Below, one piece after another: positions 53,620 through 63,020 of a stretch of 64,000 nucleotides of DNA; positions within the stretch are counted from its first letter, which is position 1; every line of letters begins with the position of its first letter. The stretch lies in the NCBI GenBank assembly GCA_048265065.1, contig JBLXCH010000001.1, forward strand, positions 39,246-103,245, written 5' to 3'. The translations under genes and the position numbers were made by a program. Under the pieces are notes generated by a model that was not told where the DNA came from, did not search any database, and saw only the letters and a list, made by a program, of their open reading frames with translations. This DNA is from Motiliproteus sp048265065. Its GTDB lineage: Bacteria > Pseudomonadota > Gammaproteobacteria > Pseudomonadales > Balneatricaceae.

Positions 53620-54735
53620 ATGAGACCTCAGATTACAAAAGCTCGCCGTTGGGTGGTGAAAATTGGTAGTGCCTTACTCACAAATGATGGGGAAGGGTTG
53701 GATCACGAAGCCATTGGACGCTGGGTTGCGCAAATGGCGAGCCTTCGTCAAAAGGGTATAGAGCTCGTTTTGGTTTCGTCAGGTTCTGTGGCGGAAGGGA
53801 TGAACCGTCTCGGTTTGTCTGCCCGCCCAGAAGAATTGCATCAGTTACAAGCGGCGGCGGCTGTCGGGCAAATGGGGCTGGTTCAGACCTACGAAACTGG
53901 CTTTAAGCAGCATGGTTATCAAACCGCTCAAATCCTCCTGACTCATGACGATCTTTCTAACCGTAAGCGCTACTTGAATGCGCGAGGTACCTTAAAGTCG
54001 TTGCTAGAATGGGGAGTAATCCCTGTGATTAATGAGAACGATACGGTTGTTACCGACGAGATTTGCTTCGGTGATAACGATACATTAGCTGCGTTGGTGA
54101 CCAATCTTGTTGTTGCAGATGCATTAATCATTCTTACTGATCAGCAGGGCTTGTTTGATGCTGACCCTCGTAACAATCCGCATGCTCAATTAGTTGAAGA
54201 GACCCCGGCGCATAATCCAGCGTTAGATGCGATGGCTGGCGGTGGTGGTAAGCTCGGGCGTGGCGGCATGATGACCAAGGTGCGAGCGGCGCGCTTGGCG
54301 GCTCGCTCTGGCGCAACCACGGTGATTGCCAGTGGGCGCGTTGATGATGTGCTGTTGCGGCTAAGCGAAGGTGAGGCTATTGGTACCTTGCTAACAGCTA
54401 CTGTGACACCTCAAGCGGCACGTAAGCAGTGGTTAGCGGGTCATCTGCAAGCCAAGGGTACACTTGTGTTGGATGCCGGAGCGGTTAACGTGTTGAAAAA
54501 TTCAGGAAAAAGCCTGTTACCGGTCGGTGTGAAGGCGGTTTCAGGTAGTTTTTCTCGTGGTGAAATGGTGCTTTGCAAAGATGAGGAGCAACGGATTATT
54601 GCTCGTGGGTTGATCAATTATGATGCTGATGAAGCGCGGCAAATTATTGGTAAATCAAGTCAGCAAATCGCCGAGACATTAGGTTACATCGCCGAAGAAG
54701 AGTTGGTGCATCGTGATAATTTAGTCTTGGCGTAA
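53620..54735 (+). CDS. proB: Glutamate 5-kinase
   Basis: 371 residues. First step of proline synthesis. Amino-acid-kinase domain (WVVKIGSALLTNDGEG, VINENDTVVTDEICFGDNDTLAALV, GRGGMMTKVRAARLAARSG) and a C-terminal PUA domain. Sensitive to feedback by proline in the family. Same strand as obgE; PUA form is the usual one in Gammaproteobacteria. Confidence 0.98.
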   Translation: MRPQITKARRWVVKIGSALLTNDGEGLDHEAIGRWVAQMASLRQKGIELVLVSSGSVAEGMNRLGLSARPEELHQLQAAAAVGQMGLVQTYETGFKQHGYQTAQILLTHDDLSNRKRYLNARGTLKSLLEWGVIPVINENDTVVTDEICFGDNDTLAALVTNLVVADALIILTDQQGLFDADPRNNPHAQLVEETPAHNPALDAMAGGGGKLGRGGMMTKVRAARLAARSGATTVIASGRVDDVLLRLSEGEAIGTLLTATVTPQAARKQWLAGHLQAKGTLVLDAGAVNVLKNSGKSLLPVGVKAVSGSFSRGEMVLCKDEEQRIIARGLINYDADEARQIIGKSSQQIAETLGYIAEEELVHRDNLVLA

Positions 54736-54910
54736 TGGCTTTATTGTTTGAGCGTGTGCTCTGCAGCTGTGATTAGCTTGCTAAAGGTCGGTGAGCCTCA
54801 GTTTGAGAAGCAGTCCGCGAGTTGACCATTACGGTTGGCTAGGTATCAATAAAAATTTCAATTTGGCTGTTTTTCCTGCTGAGATGCTGGGGATTGGATT
54901 TGTAGGCAAT

Positions 54911-54939
54911 AAAAAACCGGCATATAGCCGGTTTTTTTA
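54911..54939. terminator. Bidirectional terminator between proB and rpsT
   Basis: An 11-bp stem AAAAAACCGGC/GCCGGTTTTTT (54911-54921 with 54927-54937), loop ATATA. Serves both convergent genes. The rest of 54736-54910 shows nothing recognisable. Confidence 0.93.
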
Positions 54940-54950
54940 AAGCGCTTAAA

Positions 54951-55211
54951 TTAAAGTGCTTTGATTTGTGCGTTTAGGCGACTCTTATGACGAGCAACTT
55001 TGTTCTTGTGGAAGATGCCTTTAGATACTGCTTTGTCCAAAGCAGGCGCTGCTGCTGTGAATGCAGTTTGTGCATCTTCTTTGTTACCCGCTTCAATAGC
55101 ATTGATAACTTTTTTCAAATAAGTACGAGTCATAGAGCGCAGACTAGCATTGTGCTGACGGCGCTTTTCGGCTTGGCGGGCGCGTTTTTTTGATCCAGCG
55201 GAATTAGCCAC
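54951..55211 (-). CDS. rpsT: 30S ribosomal protein bS20
   Basis: 86 residues: ANSAGSKKRARQAEKRRQHNASLRSMTRTYLKKV, a helical 16S rRNA binder. The start is GTG at 55211, fixed by AAGGAG (minus strand, 55219-55224) 7 nt upstream; a longer reading to 55250 lacks such a site. E. coli rpsT also has a non-ATG start, important for self-repression by S20. Divergent from murJ. Confidence 0.97.
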   Translation of the reverse strand: MANSAGSKKRARQAEKRRQHNASLRSMTRTYLKKVINAIEAGNKEDAQTAFTAAAPALDKAVSKGIFHKNKVARHKSRLNAQIKAL

Positions 55212-55277
55212 AATCTGGCTCCTTTTAGTTAGTGCTGACGTTGTTTGCAACGTCTATAAAATAGGTCTCGTTAAAAA

Positions 55278-55313
55278 CGAAGAGGCGAAATTATTCATAT
55301 TTAGCCTCTTCGT
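55278..55313. repeat. 10-bp inverted repeat across the rpsT promoter
   Basis: Minus strand ACGAAGAGGC and GCCTCTTCGT arms separated by 17 nt, one arm in the -10/-35 spacer and one at the start point. The T run after it looks terminator-like, but transcription from the promoter starts inside the right arm. Confidence 0.75.
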
Positions 55314-55318
55314 GTCAA
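55290..55318 (-). promoter_or_regulatory. Sigma-70 promoter of rpsT
   Basis: Minus strand: perfect TTGACA (55313-55318), a 17-bp spacer, AATAAT (55290-55295). Leader of roughly 70 nt to the GTG start. Confidence 0.8.
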
Positions 55319-55350
55319 CAAATTTGCACTAAAAGACGTGAATTGTTTGG

Positions 55351-55379
55351 TTGTTTCGGGTATGTCTGCTCGTTATTAT
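55351..55379 (+). promoter_or_regulatory. Possible murJ promoter
   Basis: TTGTTT (55351-55356), a 17-bp spacer, TATTAT (55374-55379), about 50 bp before the murJ ATG. The -35 match is weak. Confidence 0.4.
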
Positions 55380-55429
55380 GATTTAATCATCGAAAACATC
55401 CTCTGTAACTCTTTGTTGGAAAGGCGTTA

Positions 55430-56998
55430 ATGTCAGAATCGGGTTCGTTAAAGCCTGCAAATAAAAAAAACGGCCTGTTGAGGTCAAGTTTGCTAGTAGG
55501 ATGTATGACGATGCTTTCGCGGGTGCTTGGGCTTGCTCGTGATGTTGTCATCGCACATGGTTTTGGTGCAGGCAGTAGTGCAGATGCTTTTTTTGTGGCG
55601 TTTAAAATCCCTAATTTTTTACGTCGCTTGTTTGCGGAGGGTGCGTTTGCGCAGGCGTTCGTGCCGGTTCTTTCAGAATACCGGACTGAGAAAGATCATT
55701 TTGCGGTTAAGGCGCTGATTGATCGTGTGTGCGGTAGCCTAGGTTTAACACTGTTGTTACTTACTATTGTTGCCGTAATGGGGGCTCCCTTATTGGCGAT
55801 GGCTTTTGCCCCGGGCTTCTATTTGCAAGATAGTTTGCGTTTTGACTTAACGGTCGAGATGCTTCGAATTACCTTCCCTTATCTGTTGCTGATTTCTTTA
55901 ACCGCTTTTGCCGGCTCGATTCTCAATAGTTACGACCGTTTTTTAGTCCCTGCTTTTACGCCGGTGTTGCTGAATGTTTCTTTGATCGCTTCAGTTTATT
56001 GGCTGCAACCTTGGATGGAGACCCCGGTTATGGCGCTGGCATGGGGTGTTGTGATTGCTGGTTTTTCACAACTGCTATTACAGATTCCGTTTTTGCTTAA
56101 GCTTGGGCTTTGCCCAGCGCCGAAAATAGGGTTTAGCGACCCCGGTGTTAAACGGATTATGACGTTGATGTTGCCCGCGATCTTTGGTGTCTCGGTCAGT
56201 CAAATTAACCTGTTGTTAGACACGGTGTTAGCTTCATTCTTACAGACCGGTAGTGTGTCATGGCTGTATTTTTCAGACCGCTTAGTGGAGCTGCCGCTCG
56301 GTGTTTTTGGTATTGCTATCGCCACAGTTATTTTACCGAGTTTATCGCGCAATCATGTGGCCGATAATCCTGAGATTTTTGCCAAAACGTTAGACTGGTC
56401 AATGCGTATGGTGTTGCTGATTGGCTTGCCTGCCGCGTTAGCTTTGTTGGTATTGGCTGAGCCGTTAATTGTGACCTTGTTTATGTACGGTGCGATGGAG
56501 GCTCGAGACGTTGAGATGACGGCAATGAGCTTGCGGGCATACAGTCTAGGTTTGCTGGCGTTCATGCTAATCAAAGTGTTGGCAACCGGTTATTTTTCAC
56601 GACAAGATACCAAAACGCCGGTGGCTATCGGGATAAAAGCGATGGTAGCGAATATGGTGCTCAATCTTGCGCTTATAGGGCCTTTGTTGCATGTAGGTTT
56701 AGCGTTGGCAACATCGCTCAGTGCGTTTATGAATGCTGGGCTGCTGCTGCGAGGCTTACTGAAGCAGGGAGTATTTGTATGGCAGGCAGGATGGTTTAAA
56801 TATGTAGGTCAGCTTGTGGCGGCTAATGGGGTGATGTTGGCGTTTATTCTTTATTATCAAGGAGCGCTGATTGAGTGGATTGGCTTTAGTCTGAGTGAGC
56901 GGATCAGCCAGCTCGCTATCCTTTGTGTTGGTGGTGTGTTGATCTACTTTTTGATGCTTGTGTTGGTGGGTGTGCGGCCTCGACATCTTAAGCAATAA
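55430..56998 (+). CDS. murJ: Lipid II flippase MurJ (MviN)
   Basis: 522 residues, about 14 membrane segments, MOP superfamily. Moves lipid II across the inner membrane for peptidoglycan synthesis. Family markers: SRVLGLARDVVIAHGFGAGSSADAFFVAFKIPNFLRRLFAEGAFAQAFVPVL and LYFSDRLVELPLGVFGIAIATVILPSLSR. First gene of a run leading through ribF, ileS, lspA and fkpB. Confidence 0.98.
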   Translation: MSESGSLKPANKKNGLLRSSLLVGCMTMLSRVLGLARDVVIAHGFGAGSSADAFFVAFKIPNFLRRLFAEGAFAQAFVPVLSEYRTEKDHFAVKALIDRVCGSLGLTLLLLTIVAVMGAPLLAMAFAPGFYLQDSLRFDLTVEMLRITFPYLLLISLTAFAGSILNSYDRFLVPAFTPVLLNVSLIASVYWLQPWMETPVMALAWGVVIAGFSQLLLQIPFLLKLGLCPAPKIGFSDPGVKRIMTLMLPAIFGVSVSQINLLLDTVLASFLQTGSVSWLYFSDRLVELPLGVFGIAIATVILPSLSRNHVADNPEIFAKTLDWSMRMVLLIGLPAALALLVLAEPLIVTLFMYGAMEARDVEMTAMSLRAYSLGLLAFMLIKVLATGYFSRQDTKTPVAIGIKAMVANMVLNLALIGPLLHVGLALATSLSAFMNAGLLLRGLLKQGVFVWQAGWFKYVGQLVAANGVMLAFILYYQGALIEWIGFSLSERISQLAILCVGGVLIYFLMLVLVGVRPRHLKQ

Positions 56999-57102
56999 AG
57001 CAGGTGGGATGCAGCGTCTGCCTGAGGTATAATGCTCGGCCTTGAAAAGACTGATGAAGTCTTTTGGATCTTAGTAGTATTTGAATTGGTGATTATCGCT
57101 CA

Positions 57103-58035
57103 ATGGAGTTAATCAGGGGCCTGCACAACCTGCGGGAAGAGCATCGAGGCTGTGTAGCCACTATCGGGAACTTTGATGGTGTACACCTTGGTCACGCAGA
57201 AGTGCTTCGGCACGTGGTTGAGCGTGCAAAGTTATTGGCTCTGCCTTCTGTTGCTATCGTCTTTGAGCCGCAACCGCGAGAGTTTTTTCAGGCTGAGTTT
57301 GCGCCGCCACGGTTGACGCGTTTTCGAGATAAACTTGAGCAATTGGCTGCTCAAGGTATTGATCGCGTTGTGTGTTTGCAGTTTAACCAGCGCCTTCGTT
57401 CGTTAACGGCAGAAGCCTTTATCGACCAGCTGCTGCTAAATGGTTTAGATGTGCGTTATTTCGTTGTGGGTGATGACTTTCGTTTTGGTTGCGACCGAGC
57501 CGGCGATTTTCAATTATTACAGCAACAAGGTGAAGCCTGTGGCTTTACTGTTGAGAGCACGCAAACCTTTCAGCTTTCTGGTAATCGTGTCAGTAGTACG
57601 CGGGTTCGATTGGCACTGGCTGAACATCGTTTTGCTGAGGCGGCTGAATTGCTGGGTCGTTGTTATTCAGTAAGTGGCAAGGTTATTCATGGGCGTAAGC
57701 TAGGCCGGCAAATAGGCGTACCGACAGCTAACCTTTCTTTACAAGGTAAACTGTTACCTTTTCAAGGTGTTTTTGTTGTTAGGGCAACAACTGAAGCTGG
57801 AGATGCGGTTTATGGTGTTGCCAATGTCGGTAAACGACCGACCGTTGATGGTGAAACCCCGTTGCTTGAGGTGCACCTTTTTGATTTTAATGAATCGATT
57901 TATGGTCAACGGTTGCATGTTTATTTTCTTGACCATATTAGAGCAGAACAGAAATTTGCCAATGTCAGCGAGCTGCAAGTGCAAATCAATGAAGACATTG
58001 ATTGCGCCAGACGCTGGATTGAACAGCATGGCTAG
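57103..58035 (+). CDS. ribF: Bifunctional riboflavin kinase / FAD synthetase
   Basis: 310 residues. Makes FMN then FAD. N-terminal adenylyltransferase with ATIGNFDGVHLGHAEVL; C-terminal flavokinase with GRKLGRQIGVPTANL and the GVANVGKRPTVDG block. Located before ileS as in Pseudomonas and E. coli. Confidence 0.98.
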   Translation: MELIRGLHNLREEHRGCVATIGNFDGVHLGHAEVLRHVVERAKLLALPSVAIVFEPQPREFFQAEFAPPRLTRFRDKLEQLAAQGIDRVVCLQFNQRLRSLTAEAFIDQLLLNGLDVRYFVVGDDFRFGCDRAGDFQLLQQQGEACGFTVESTQTFQLSGNRVSSTRVRLALAEHRFAEAAELLGRCYSVSGKVIHGRKLGRQIGVPTANLSLQGKLLPFQGVFVVRATTEAGDAVYGVANVGKRPTVDGETPLLEVHLFDFNESIYGQRLHVYFLDHIRAEQKFANVSELQVQINEDIDCARRWIEQHG

Positions 58036-58076
58036 CCGTGCCAAATATTAATGACTTGTCATAGTGAATTTGTAGA

Positions 58077-60896
58077 ATGACTGATTATAAAGACACCCTG
58101 AACCTCCCGCAGACAGACTTTCCTATGCGTGGTGATCTGGCTAAACGCGAACCTAAAATGCTGGCGTCTTGGCAGCAGAATGGGCTTTACCAGAAAATTC
58201 GCGAGCATAGCGCAGGGCGTCCAAAGTTTATTCTCCATGATGGTCCTCCGTACGCCAATGGTGATATTCACATTGGTCACTCGGTCAATAAAATTCTCAA
58301 AGACATCATTATCAAGGCAAAGACCATCAGTGGCTTTGACGCGCCCTATGTGCCGGGTTGGGATTGTCATGGTTTGCCGATTGAGCACAAAGTGGAGACC
58401 AAAATTGGTAAAGCCGGTGATAAGGTCTCGTTTAAAGATTTTCGCAAAAAGTGTCGTGAATACGCCGCTAAACAAGTGGCTGGGCAAAAGGAAGACTTTA
58501 TTCGTTTAGGTGTTTTTGGTGATTGGGAAAACCCTTATCTCACCATGAACTTCAAAACTGAAGCGAACATCATTCGTGCGCTTGGCAAAATCGTTGAGAA
58601 CGGTCATCTCGTCAAAGGCTATAAGCCCGTTTATTGGAGCGTAGTGGGTTCTTCTGCATTGGCTGAAGCTGAAGTGGAGTATCAAGATAAAACTTCAACG
58701 GCTATTGATGTGCGCTTCACCGTCGTTGACCAAGCGGGTTTTGCTGGTCACTTTAGTGAGCTGTCGGGTGAAGGTGATATCCATGTCGTTATCTGGACCA
58801 CGACTCCATGGACACTGCCATCTAACCAGGCGGTCTCACTCAACGCTGATTTAGAGTATGTGCTCGTTCAGATCGATAACGGACAAGGCGCGGAACGCAT
58901 TTTGGTCGCGACTGATTTGCTGGAGTCTGTGATGGCTCGTTATGGCATTGAGGATTACCAAGTGGTCGGTCGTTGCATGGGCGCTGCGCTTGAAAATCAG
59001 CAGTTGCAACATCCTTTCCTCGATAAGCAGGTTCCTGTGATTCTCGGTGATCACGTTACTACTGACGCCGGTACAGGTGCCGTCCACACCGCCCCTGATC
59101 ATGGCGTCGAAGATTTCGTGGTTTCTAAAAAGTACGGTATCACGACGCTTAACCTAGTGAGCGCTAATGGTGTGCTAGGTGACGGTGCGGGACCTTTTGC
59201 GGGGCAGCATGTTTATAAAGTCGACGATAGTGTCGTTGCATTGTTGAGCGAAAATCAAAAGCTGATTTTGTCGAAGAAATTTGAGCACAGTTACCCGCAT
59301 TGCTGGAGAACGAAAACACCATTAATTTACCGTGCTACACCACAATGGTTTATCAGCATGGAAGGTAAAGGTTTAAGAGCTGATGCGTTAGAAGCGATCA
59401 AAGGTGTGAAGTGGATTCCGTCATGGGGCGAAAGTCGTATCGAATCTATGGTGAACCAAAGCCCTGATTGGTGTGTTTCTCGCCAGCGTACTTGGGGCGT
59501 GCCGATTGCGTTGTTCATCAATAAAGAAACACAAGAGCTTCATCCAGATACCGCAGTATTGATTGAAAAAGTCGCCGCCAAGGTTGAAGAGGACGGTATC
59601 GAGGCGTGGTTTGAACTGGATGCAGCAGAACTGTTGGGCGCGGATGCCGATCAGTACGAGAAAGTAACCGACACGCTAGACGTTTGGTTTGATTCTGGTG
59701 TGACGCATTACTCCGTATTAGATCAGGATGAGAAACTAAGCTATCCCGCAGATTTATACTTGGAAGGTTCTGACCAGCATCGTGGTTGGTTCCAGTCGTC
59801 GTTAAAAACAGCGATTGCGATCAAAGGAACGGCGCCGTATAAGCAAGTGCTGACTCATGGCTTTACCGTAGATCAGCACGGCCATAAGATGTCCAAGTCG
59901 TTAGGTAACGTGGTTTCACCACAGTCGGTGATGAACAAGTACGGTGCGGACATCCTGCGTTTGTGGGTTGCGGCTACTGACTTTAGCGGTGAGATGGCGG
60001 TATCTGACGAGATCTTAAAGCGTACAGCGGATTCTTATCGTCGTATTCGTAACACATCGCGTTTCTTGCTTTCTAACTTAGCAGGCTTTGACCCTAGCCA
60101 GCATCTAGTGGCAGCAGAAGATATGTTGGCGTTGGATCGTTGGGCTGTGGATCGTACCGCGCAATTGCAGAAAGAAATTGTCGAAGCTTATGAAAATTAT
60201 CAGTTCTTAACGGTCTATCAGAAAGTCCATCATTTCTGCGCGTTGGACTTGGGTGGTTTCTATCTGGATATTATCAAGGATCGTCAGTACACCACGCAAA
60301 CTGACAGTCTTGCTCGTCGTTCAGCGCAAACGGCGTTGTTTCATATTATCGAAGCCATGGTGCGTTGGGTTGCGCCAATTCTAAGCTTTACCGCTGAAGA
60401 ACTGTGGCAATCGTTGCCGGGCACACGAGCAAGTTCGGTCCATCTGTCAGAATGGTACGACGGTTTATTTGAGCTAACGGGCGATGAATCTATGGGTCGT
60501 GATTATTGGCAGAGTATTCTGGAAGCCAAAGATGCCGTTAACAAGGAAATTGAAAATCAGCGTAACGCCGGTGCTGTTAAGTCAGGTTTATCGACAGAAG
60601 TAGTGCTTTATGCCGATGGCGAGTTGGCTACTCAGCTACAGAGTCTGGGGGACGAACTACGCTTTGTACTAATCACCTCTGAAGCAACCGTAGCAGACTT
60701 GTCGGACGCACCTAGTAGTGCGGTGGCTACTGATCTTGCTAGCTTGAAAGTACATGTCGCAAATAGTGAACATCAAAAGTGCGCGCGCTGCTGGCATTTG
60801 CGTAAAGACGTTGGGCAGCATGCGGGCCATGAAGAACTTTGTGGTCGCTGTGTAGATAATGTCGAGGGTGAAGGTGAGCAGCGTCAATTCGCCTGA
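58077..60896 (+). CDS. ileS: Isoleucyl-tRNA synthetase
   Basis: 939 residues. Class I signature ANGDIHIGHSVNKIL and KMSKSLGN; editing domain in between; C-terminal zinc site CARCWHLRKDVGQHAGHEELCGRCVDNV. Length and zinc tail match the mupirocin-sensitive type found in E. coli. Overlaps the lspA start. Confidence 0.98.
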   Translation: MTDYKDTLNLPQTDFPMRGDLAKREPKMLASWQQNGLYQKIREHSAGRPKFILHDGPPYANGDIHIGHSVNKILKDIIIKAKTISGFDAPYVPGWDCHGLPIEHKVETKIGKAGDKVSFKDFRKKCREYAAKQVAGQKEDFIRLGVFGDWENPYLTMNFKTEANIIRALGKIVENGHLVKGYKPVYWSVVGSSALAEAEVEYQDKTSTAIDVRFTVVDQAGFAGHFSELSGEGDIHVVIWTTTPWTLPSNQAVSLNADLEYVLVQIDNGQGAERILVATDLLESVMARYGIEDYQVVGRCMGAALENQQLQHPFLDKQVPVILGDHVTTDAGTGAVHTAPDHGVEDFVVSKKYGITTLNLVSANGVLGDGAGPFAGQHVYKVDDSVVALLSENQKLILSKKFEHSYPHCWRTKTPLIYRATPQWFISMEGKGLRADALEAIKGVKWIPSWGESRIESMVNQSPDWCVSRQRTWGVPIALFINKETQELHPDTAVLIEKVAAKVEEDGIEAWFELDAAELLGADADQYEKVTDTLDVWFDSGVTHYSVLDQDEKLSYPADLYLEGSDQHRGWFQSSLKTAIAIKGTAPYKQVLTHGFTVDQHGHKMSKSLGNVVSPQSVMNKYGADILRLWVAATDFSGEMAVSDEILKRTADSYRRIRNTSRFLLSNLAGFDPSQHLVAAEDMLALDRWAVDRTAQLQKEIVEAYENYQFLTVYQKVHHFCALDLGGFYLDIIKDRQYTTQTDSLARRSAQTALFHIIEAMVRWVAPILSFTAEELWQSLPGTRASSVHLSEWYDGLFELTGDESMGRDYWQSILEAKDAVNKEIENQRNAGAVKSGLSTEVVLYADGELATQLQSLGDELRFVLITSEATVADLSDAPSSAVATDLASLKVHVANSEHQKCARCWHLRKDVGQHAGHEELCGRCVDNVEGEGEQRQFA

Positions 60897-61401
60897 TTCA
60901 GCAAGCGTGATGGAAACATCAGGTAATCGCAGCCTTCGTTGGTTATGGTTGGTGCTATTTGTGATCGTTGTTGATCAAGTCACTAAGTGGCTGGCTACTG
61001 CGTTTCTCTCTTACGGTCAGCCGGTTTTTTTGTTACCTGTTTTCGATTTGACCTTGCTGCATAATACTGGCGCCGCATTTAGCTTTTTAGCAAATAGTGG
61101 CGGCTGGCAGCGATGGTTTTTCGCTTTGATTGCCGTTGGGATGACGGTTTATTTAACCTATTGGTTATATAAAACTCCATCGAATCAGCGTTTGTTATGC
61201 TTGTCTTTAGCGTTAATCATTGGTGGTGCTGTCGGTAATCTTATTGACCGTGTGTATCACGGCTATGTGGTCGATTTTATTTCTGTTCATTGGGCGAACT
61301 ACTATTTCCCTGCGTTTAATATGGCTGATTCAGCCATCACAGTCGGTGCGGTGTTTATGATTTGGCAGTTACTCACTGATAAATCTGAGCAAGGACATTA
61401 A
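60874..61401 (+). CDS. lspA: Lipoprotein signal peptidase
   Basis: About 175 residues, four membrane segments. Cleaves prolipoprotein signals before lipidated Cys, e.g. PqiC above. Catalytic Asp residues lie in GGAVGNLIDRVYHGYVVDFI and FPAFNMADSAI. GTG 60874 has a GAGGG site just upstream; ATG 60910 is an alternative that begins nearer the conserved LRWLWL. Overlaps ileS. Confidence 0.95.
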   Translation: MSSVNSPDSASVMETSGNRSLRWLWLVLFVIVVDQVTKWLATAFLSYGQPVFLLPVFDLTLLHNTGAAFSFLANSGGWQRWFFALIAVGMTVYLTYWLYKTPSNQRLLCLSLALIIGGAVGNLIDRVYHGYVVDFISVHWANYYFPAFNMADSAITVGAVFMIWQLLTDKSEQGH

Positions 61402-61402
61402 G

Positions 61403-61834
61403 GTGCCAGAGGTGTTGTTAGGTTCTAAAGTGACGTTGCATTTTGTGCTTAGCATGGAAAACGGTGAGATCATTGATAGTACAAGAGAATCTAAGCCCGG
61501 CGTGCTGACCATAGGCGATGGCACGCTGCCTAACGGATTCGAAAAAGCGATTATTGGTATGACCGAAGGTGAGCGTAAGGTTCACCGAGTAGCTCCAGAA
61601 CATGCGTTTGGTATGCCTAACCCGAGCAATGTGCAGCGGTTTGCTGCTTCGGAATTCTCAGGGCAAACACTGACTGAAGGTCTTGTTATCAACTTCTCAG
61701 ATGCTGCCAACACTGATTTGCCTGGAGTTGTTGTTGAATTTGATGAGAATGAAGTCGTCGTTGACTTTAATCACCCCTTAGCAGGGAAAACCCTTCTTTT
61801 TGATGTGGAAATAATTAGTCTTCTTGCTGGCTAG
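61403..61834 (+). CDS. fkpB: FKBP-type peptidyl-prolyl isomerase
   Basis: 143 residues, FkpB/SlpA type with the FKBP core split by a chaperone insert: GSKVTLHFVLSMENGEIIDSTRE, IIGMTEGERKVHRVAPEHAFG, VDFNHPLAGKTLLFDVEI. GTG start with AAGGA upstream, directly behind lspA. Gene order ileS-lspA-fkpB is normal, but ispH does not follow. Confidence 0.96.
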   Translation: MPEVLLGSKVTLHFVLSMENGEIIDSTRESKPGVLTIGDGTLPNGFEKAIIGMTEGERKVHRVAPEHAFGMPNPSNVQRFAASEFSGQTLTEGLVINFSDAANTDLPGVVVEFDENEVVVDFNHPLAGKTLLFDVEIISLLAG

Positions 61835-62023
61835 ATTTCTTTCATGCTGAAGCGGCTTGCTTCTTGATCTACCGCAATATCTCTTTAGTGCCTTTTTAAA
61901 ACGCTTGTTCTATTCTTCAAGTAGGATGGATAGTTCTATGCGTGAATAGTTAAAGACACTGGCCTTATTTCCCGATAACCTTAAAATCAACAGGATTTCA
62001 TTCATTAAGCGCAGGGATTTTGG

Positions 62024-62557
62024 GTGTCGGATAAAAGTGCAGATATTAATATCGTCTTGAGTGTTCAGCGAGGCTTCACGCTTATTGAGCTGATGATCGT
62101 GCTACTGATCCTATCTGTTTTGCTTTTTGTGGCGGTACCAAATTACGATTCAGTGATAGCTGATAGTGAAGTGGAAAAGGCCCGTTTGAATTTAGCGACA
62201 GGCTTGGCGTTAGCAAGAACAGAAGCTGTGAAGCGTGGTGAAAATGTGAGCTTATGCCGTGGATCTTCGGGGACTTGCGGAACAGGTACTGGAGCTGTTA
62301 CTTGGACAGGGGCAGGCTGGAAAGTGTTGATAGATAGTAGCAACGAAATTATCCGAACGGATGATAGTGTCAATACGAAAGTGAATGTGTCATACGATTG
62401 TGGCGACTCAATAACGTATACCTCTGTTGGCGTGCGCCAATCATCGGGTGTTGAGTGCGAATATGCCTTTACAGATACTCGAGGCGCGAGCGTCTCTACT
62501 TATTTATGCATTGCTGCAACGGGGCGGGTAAGGATGTCAGATGCGGTATGCAACTAA
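62024..62557 (+). CDS. Type IV minor pilin, FimT/GspH family
   Basis: 177 residues. Prepilin leader ending RG, cleaved before FTLIELMIVLLILSVLLFVAVP, with Glu5. The rest is a GspH/FimT-type domain with two Cys pairs (CRGSSGTC and later Cys). Minor pilins prime assembly of the pilus fibre; FimT-like ones can bind DNA in competence. GTG 62024 is the likely start. 189 nt after fkpB. Confidence 0.9.
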   Translation: MSDKSADINIVLSVQRGFTLIELMIVLLILSVLLFVAVPNYDSVIADSEVEKARLNLATGLALARTEAVKRGENVSLCRGSSGTCGTGTGAVTWTGAGWKVLIDSSNEIIRTDDSVNTKVNVSYDCGDSITYTSVGVRQSSGVECEYAFTDTRGASVSTYLCIAATGRVRMSDAVCN

Positions 62558-62558
62558 A

Positions 62559-63020
62559 ATGAAGCTGCAACAAATAAGACATCAAGGTTTTACGCTAGTT
62601 GAGGTGTTGGTTGCGATCCTGATTTTATCATTAGGGATTTTAGGGTTGGTTGCGCTTGAAACCCATACATTACAGAACAATCAGAGTGCGTATTATCGGA
62701 GCCAAGCGACAATTTTGACTTACGACTTGGCCGATAAAATGCGTGCCAATATGGCAGTCGACTATTGGACGGTCACTGCCTCGTCACACGCGGGATCATG
62801 TGTGAGTTATTCCGGTGCAGCTTCCCCTTGTAGTGCTACACAGATCGCGGAAAAAGATTTGGATGAGTGGAATACGGCTATAAGCAACTTATTACCCGCA
62901 GGTAGTGGTAACGTAACTGTATCAGGTGGAATCGTAAATATTGCTATTCAATGGGATGACAATAGAGACGGCGAAGTGGACAGTGACGACGATATTTTCT
63001 CAGTGGATGTGCTGCTATGA
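62559..63020 (+). CDS. pilV: Type IV minor pilin PilV
   Basis: 153 residues. Leader QG then FTLVEVLVAILILSLGILGLVALE, the PilV signature; RSQATILTYDLADKMRAN follows, also PilV-like. The C-terminal part has an acidic DDNRDGEVDSDDD stretch that may bind calcium. ATG 62559 follows the upstream stop; ATG 62541 is an alternative. Overlaps pilW by 4 nt. Confidence 0.93.
   Translation: MKLQQIRHQGFTLVEVLVAILILSLGILGLVALETHTLQNNQSAYYRSQATILTYDLADKMRANMAVDYWTVTASSHAGSCVSYSGAASPCSATQIAEKDLDEWNTAISNLLPAGSGNVTVSGGIVNIAIQWDDNRDGEVDSDDDIFSVDVLL

Noticed and set aside
55273..55313. The hairpin before rpsT as an attenuator
   Set aside because: The best promoter starts transcription inside the hairpin's right arm, so the RNA hairpin could not form; operator-like reading preferred, kept as a finding.
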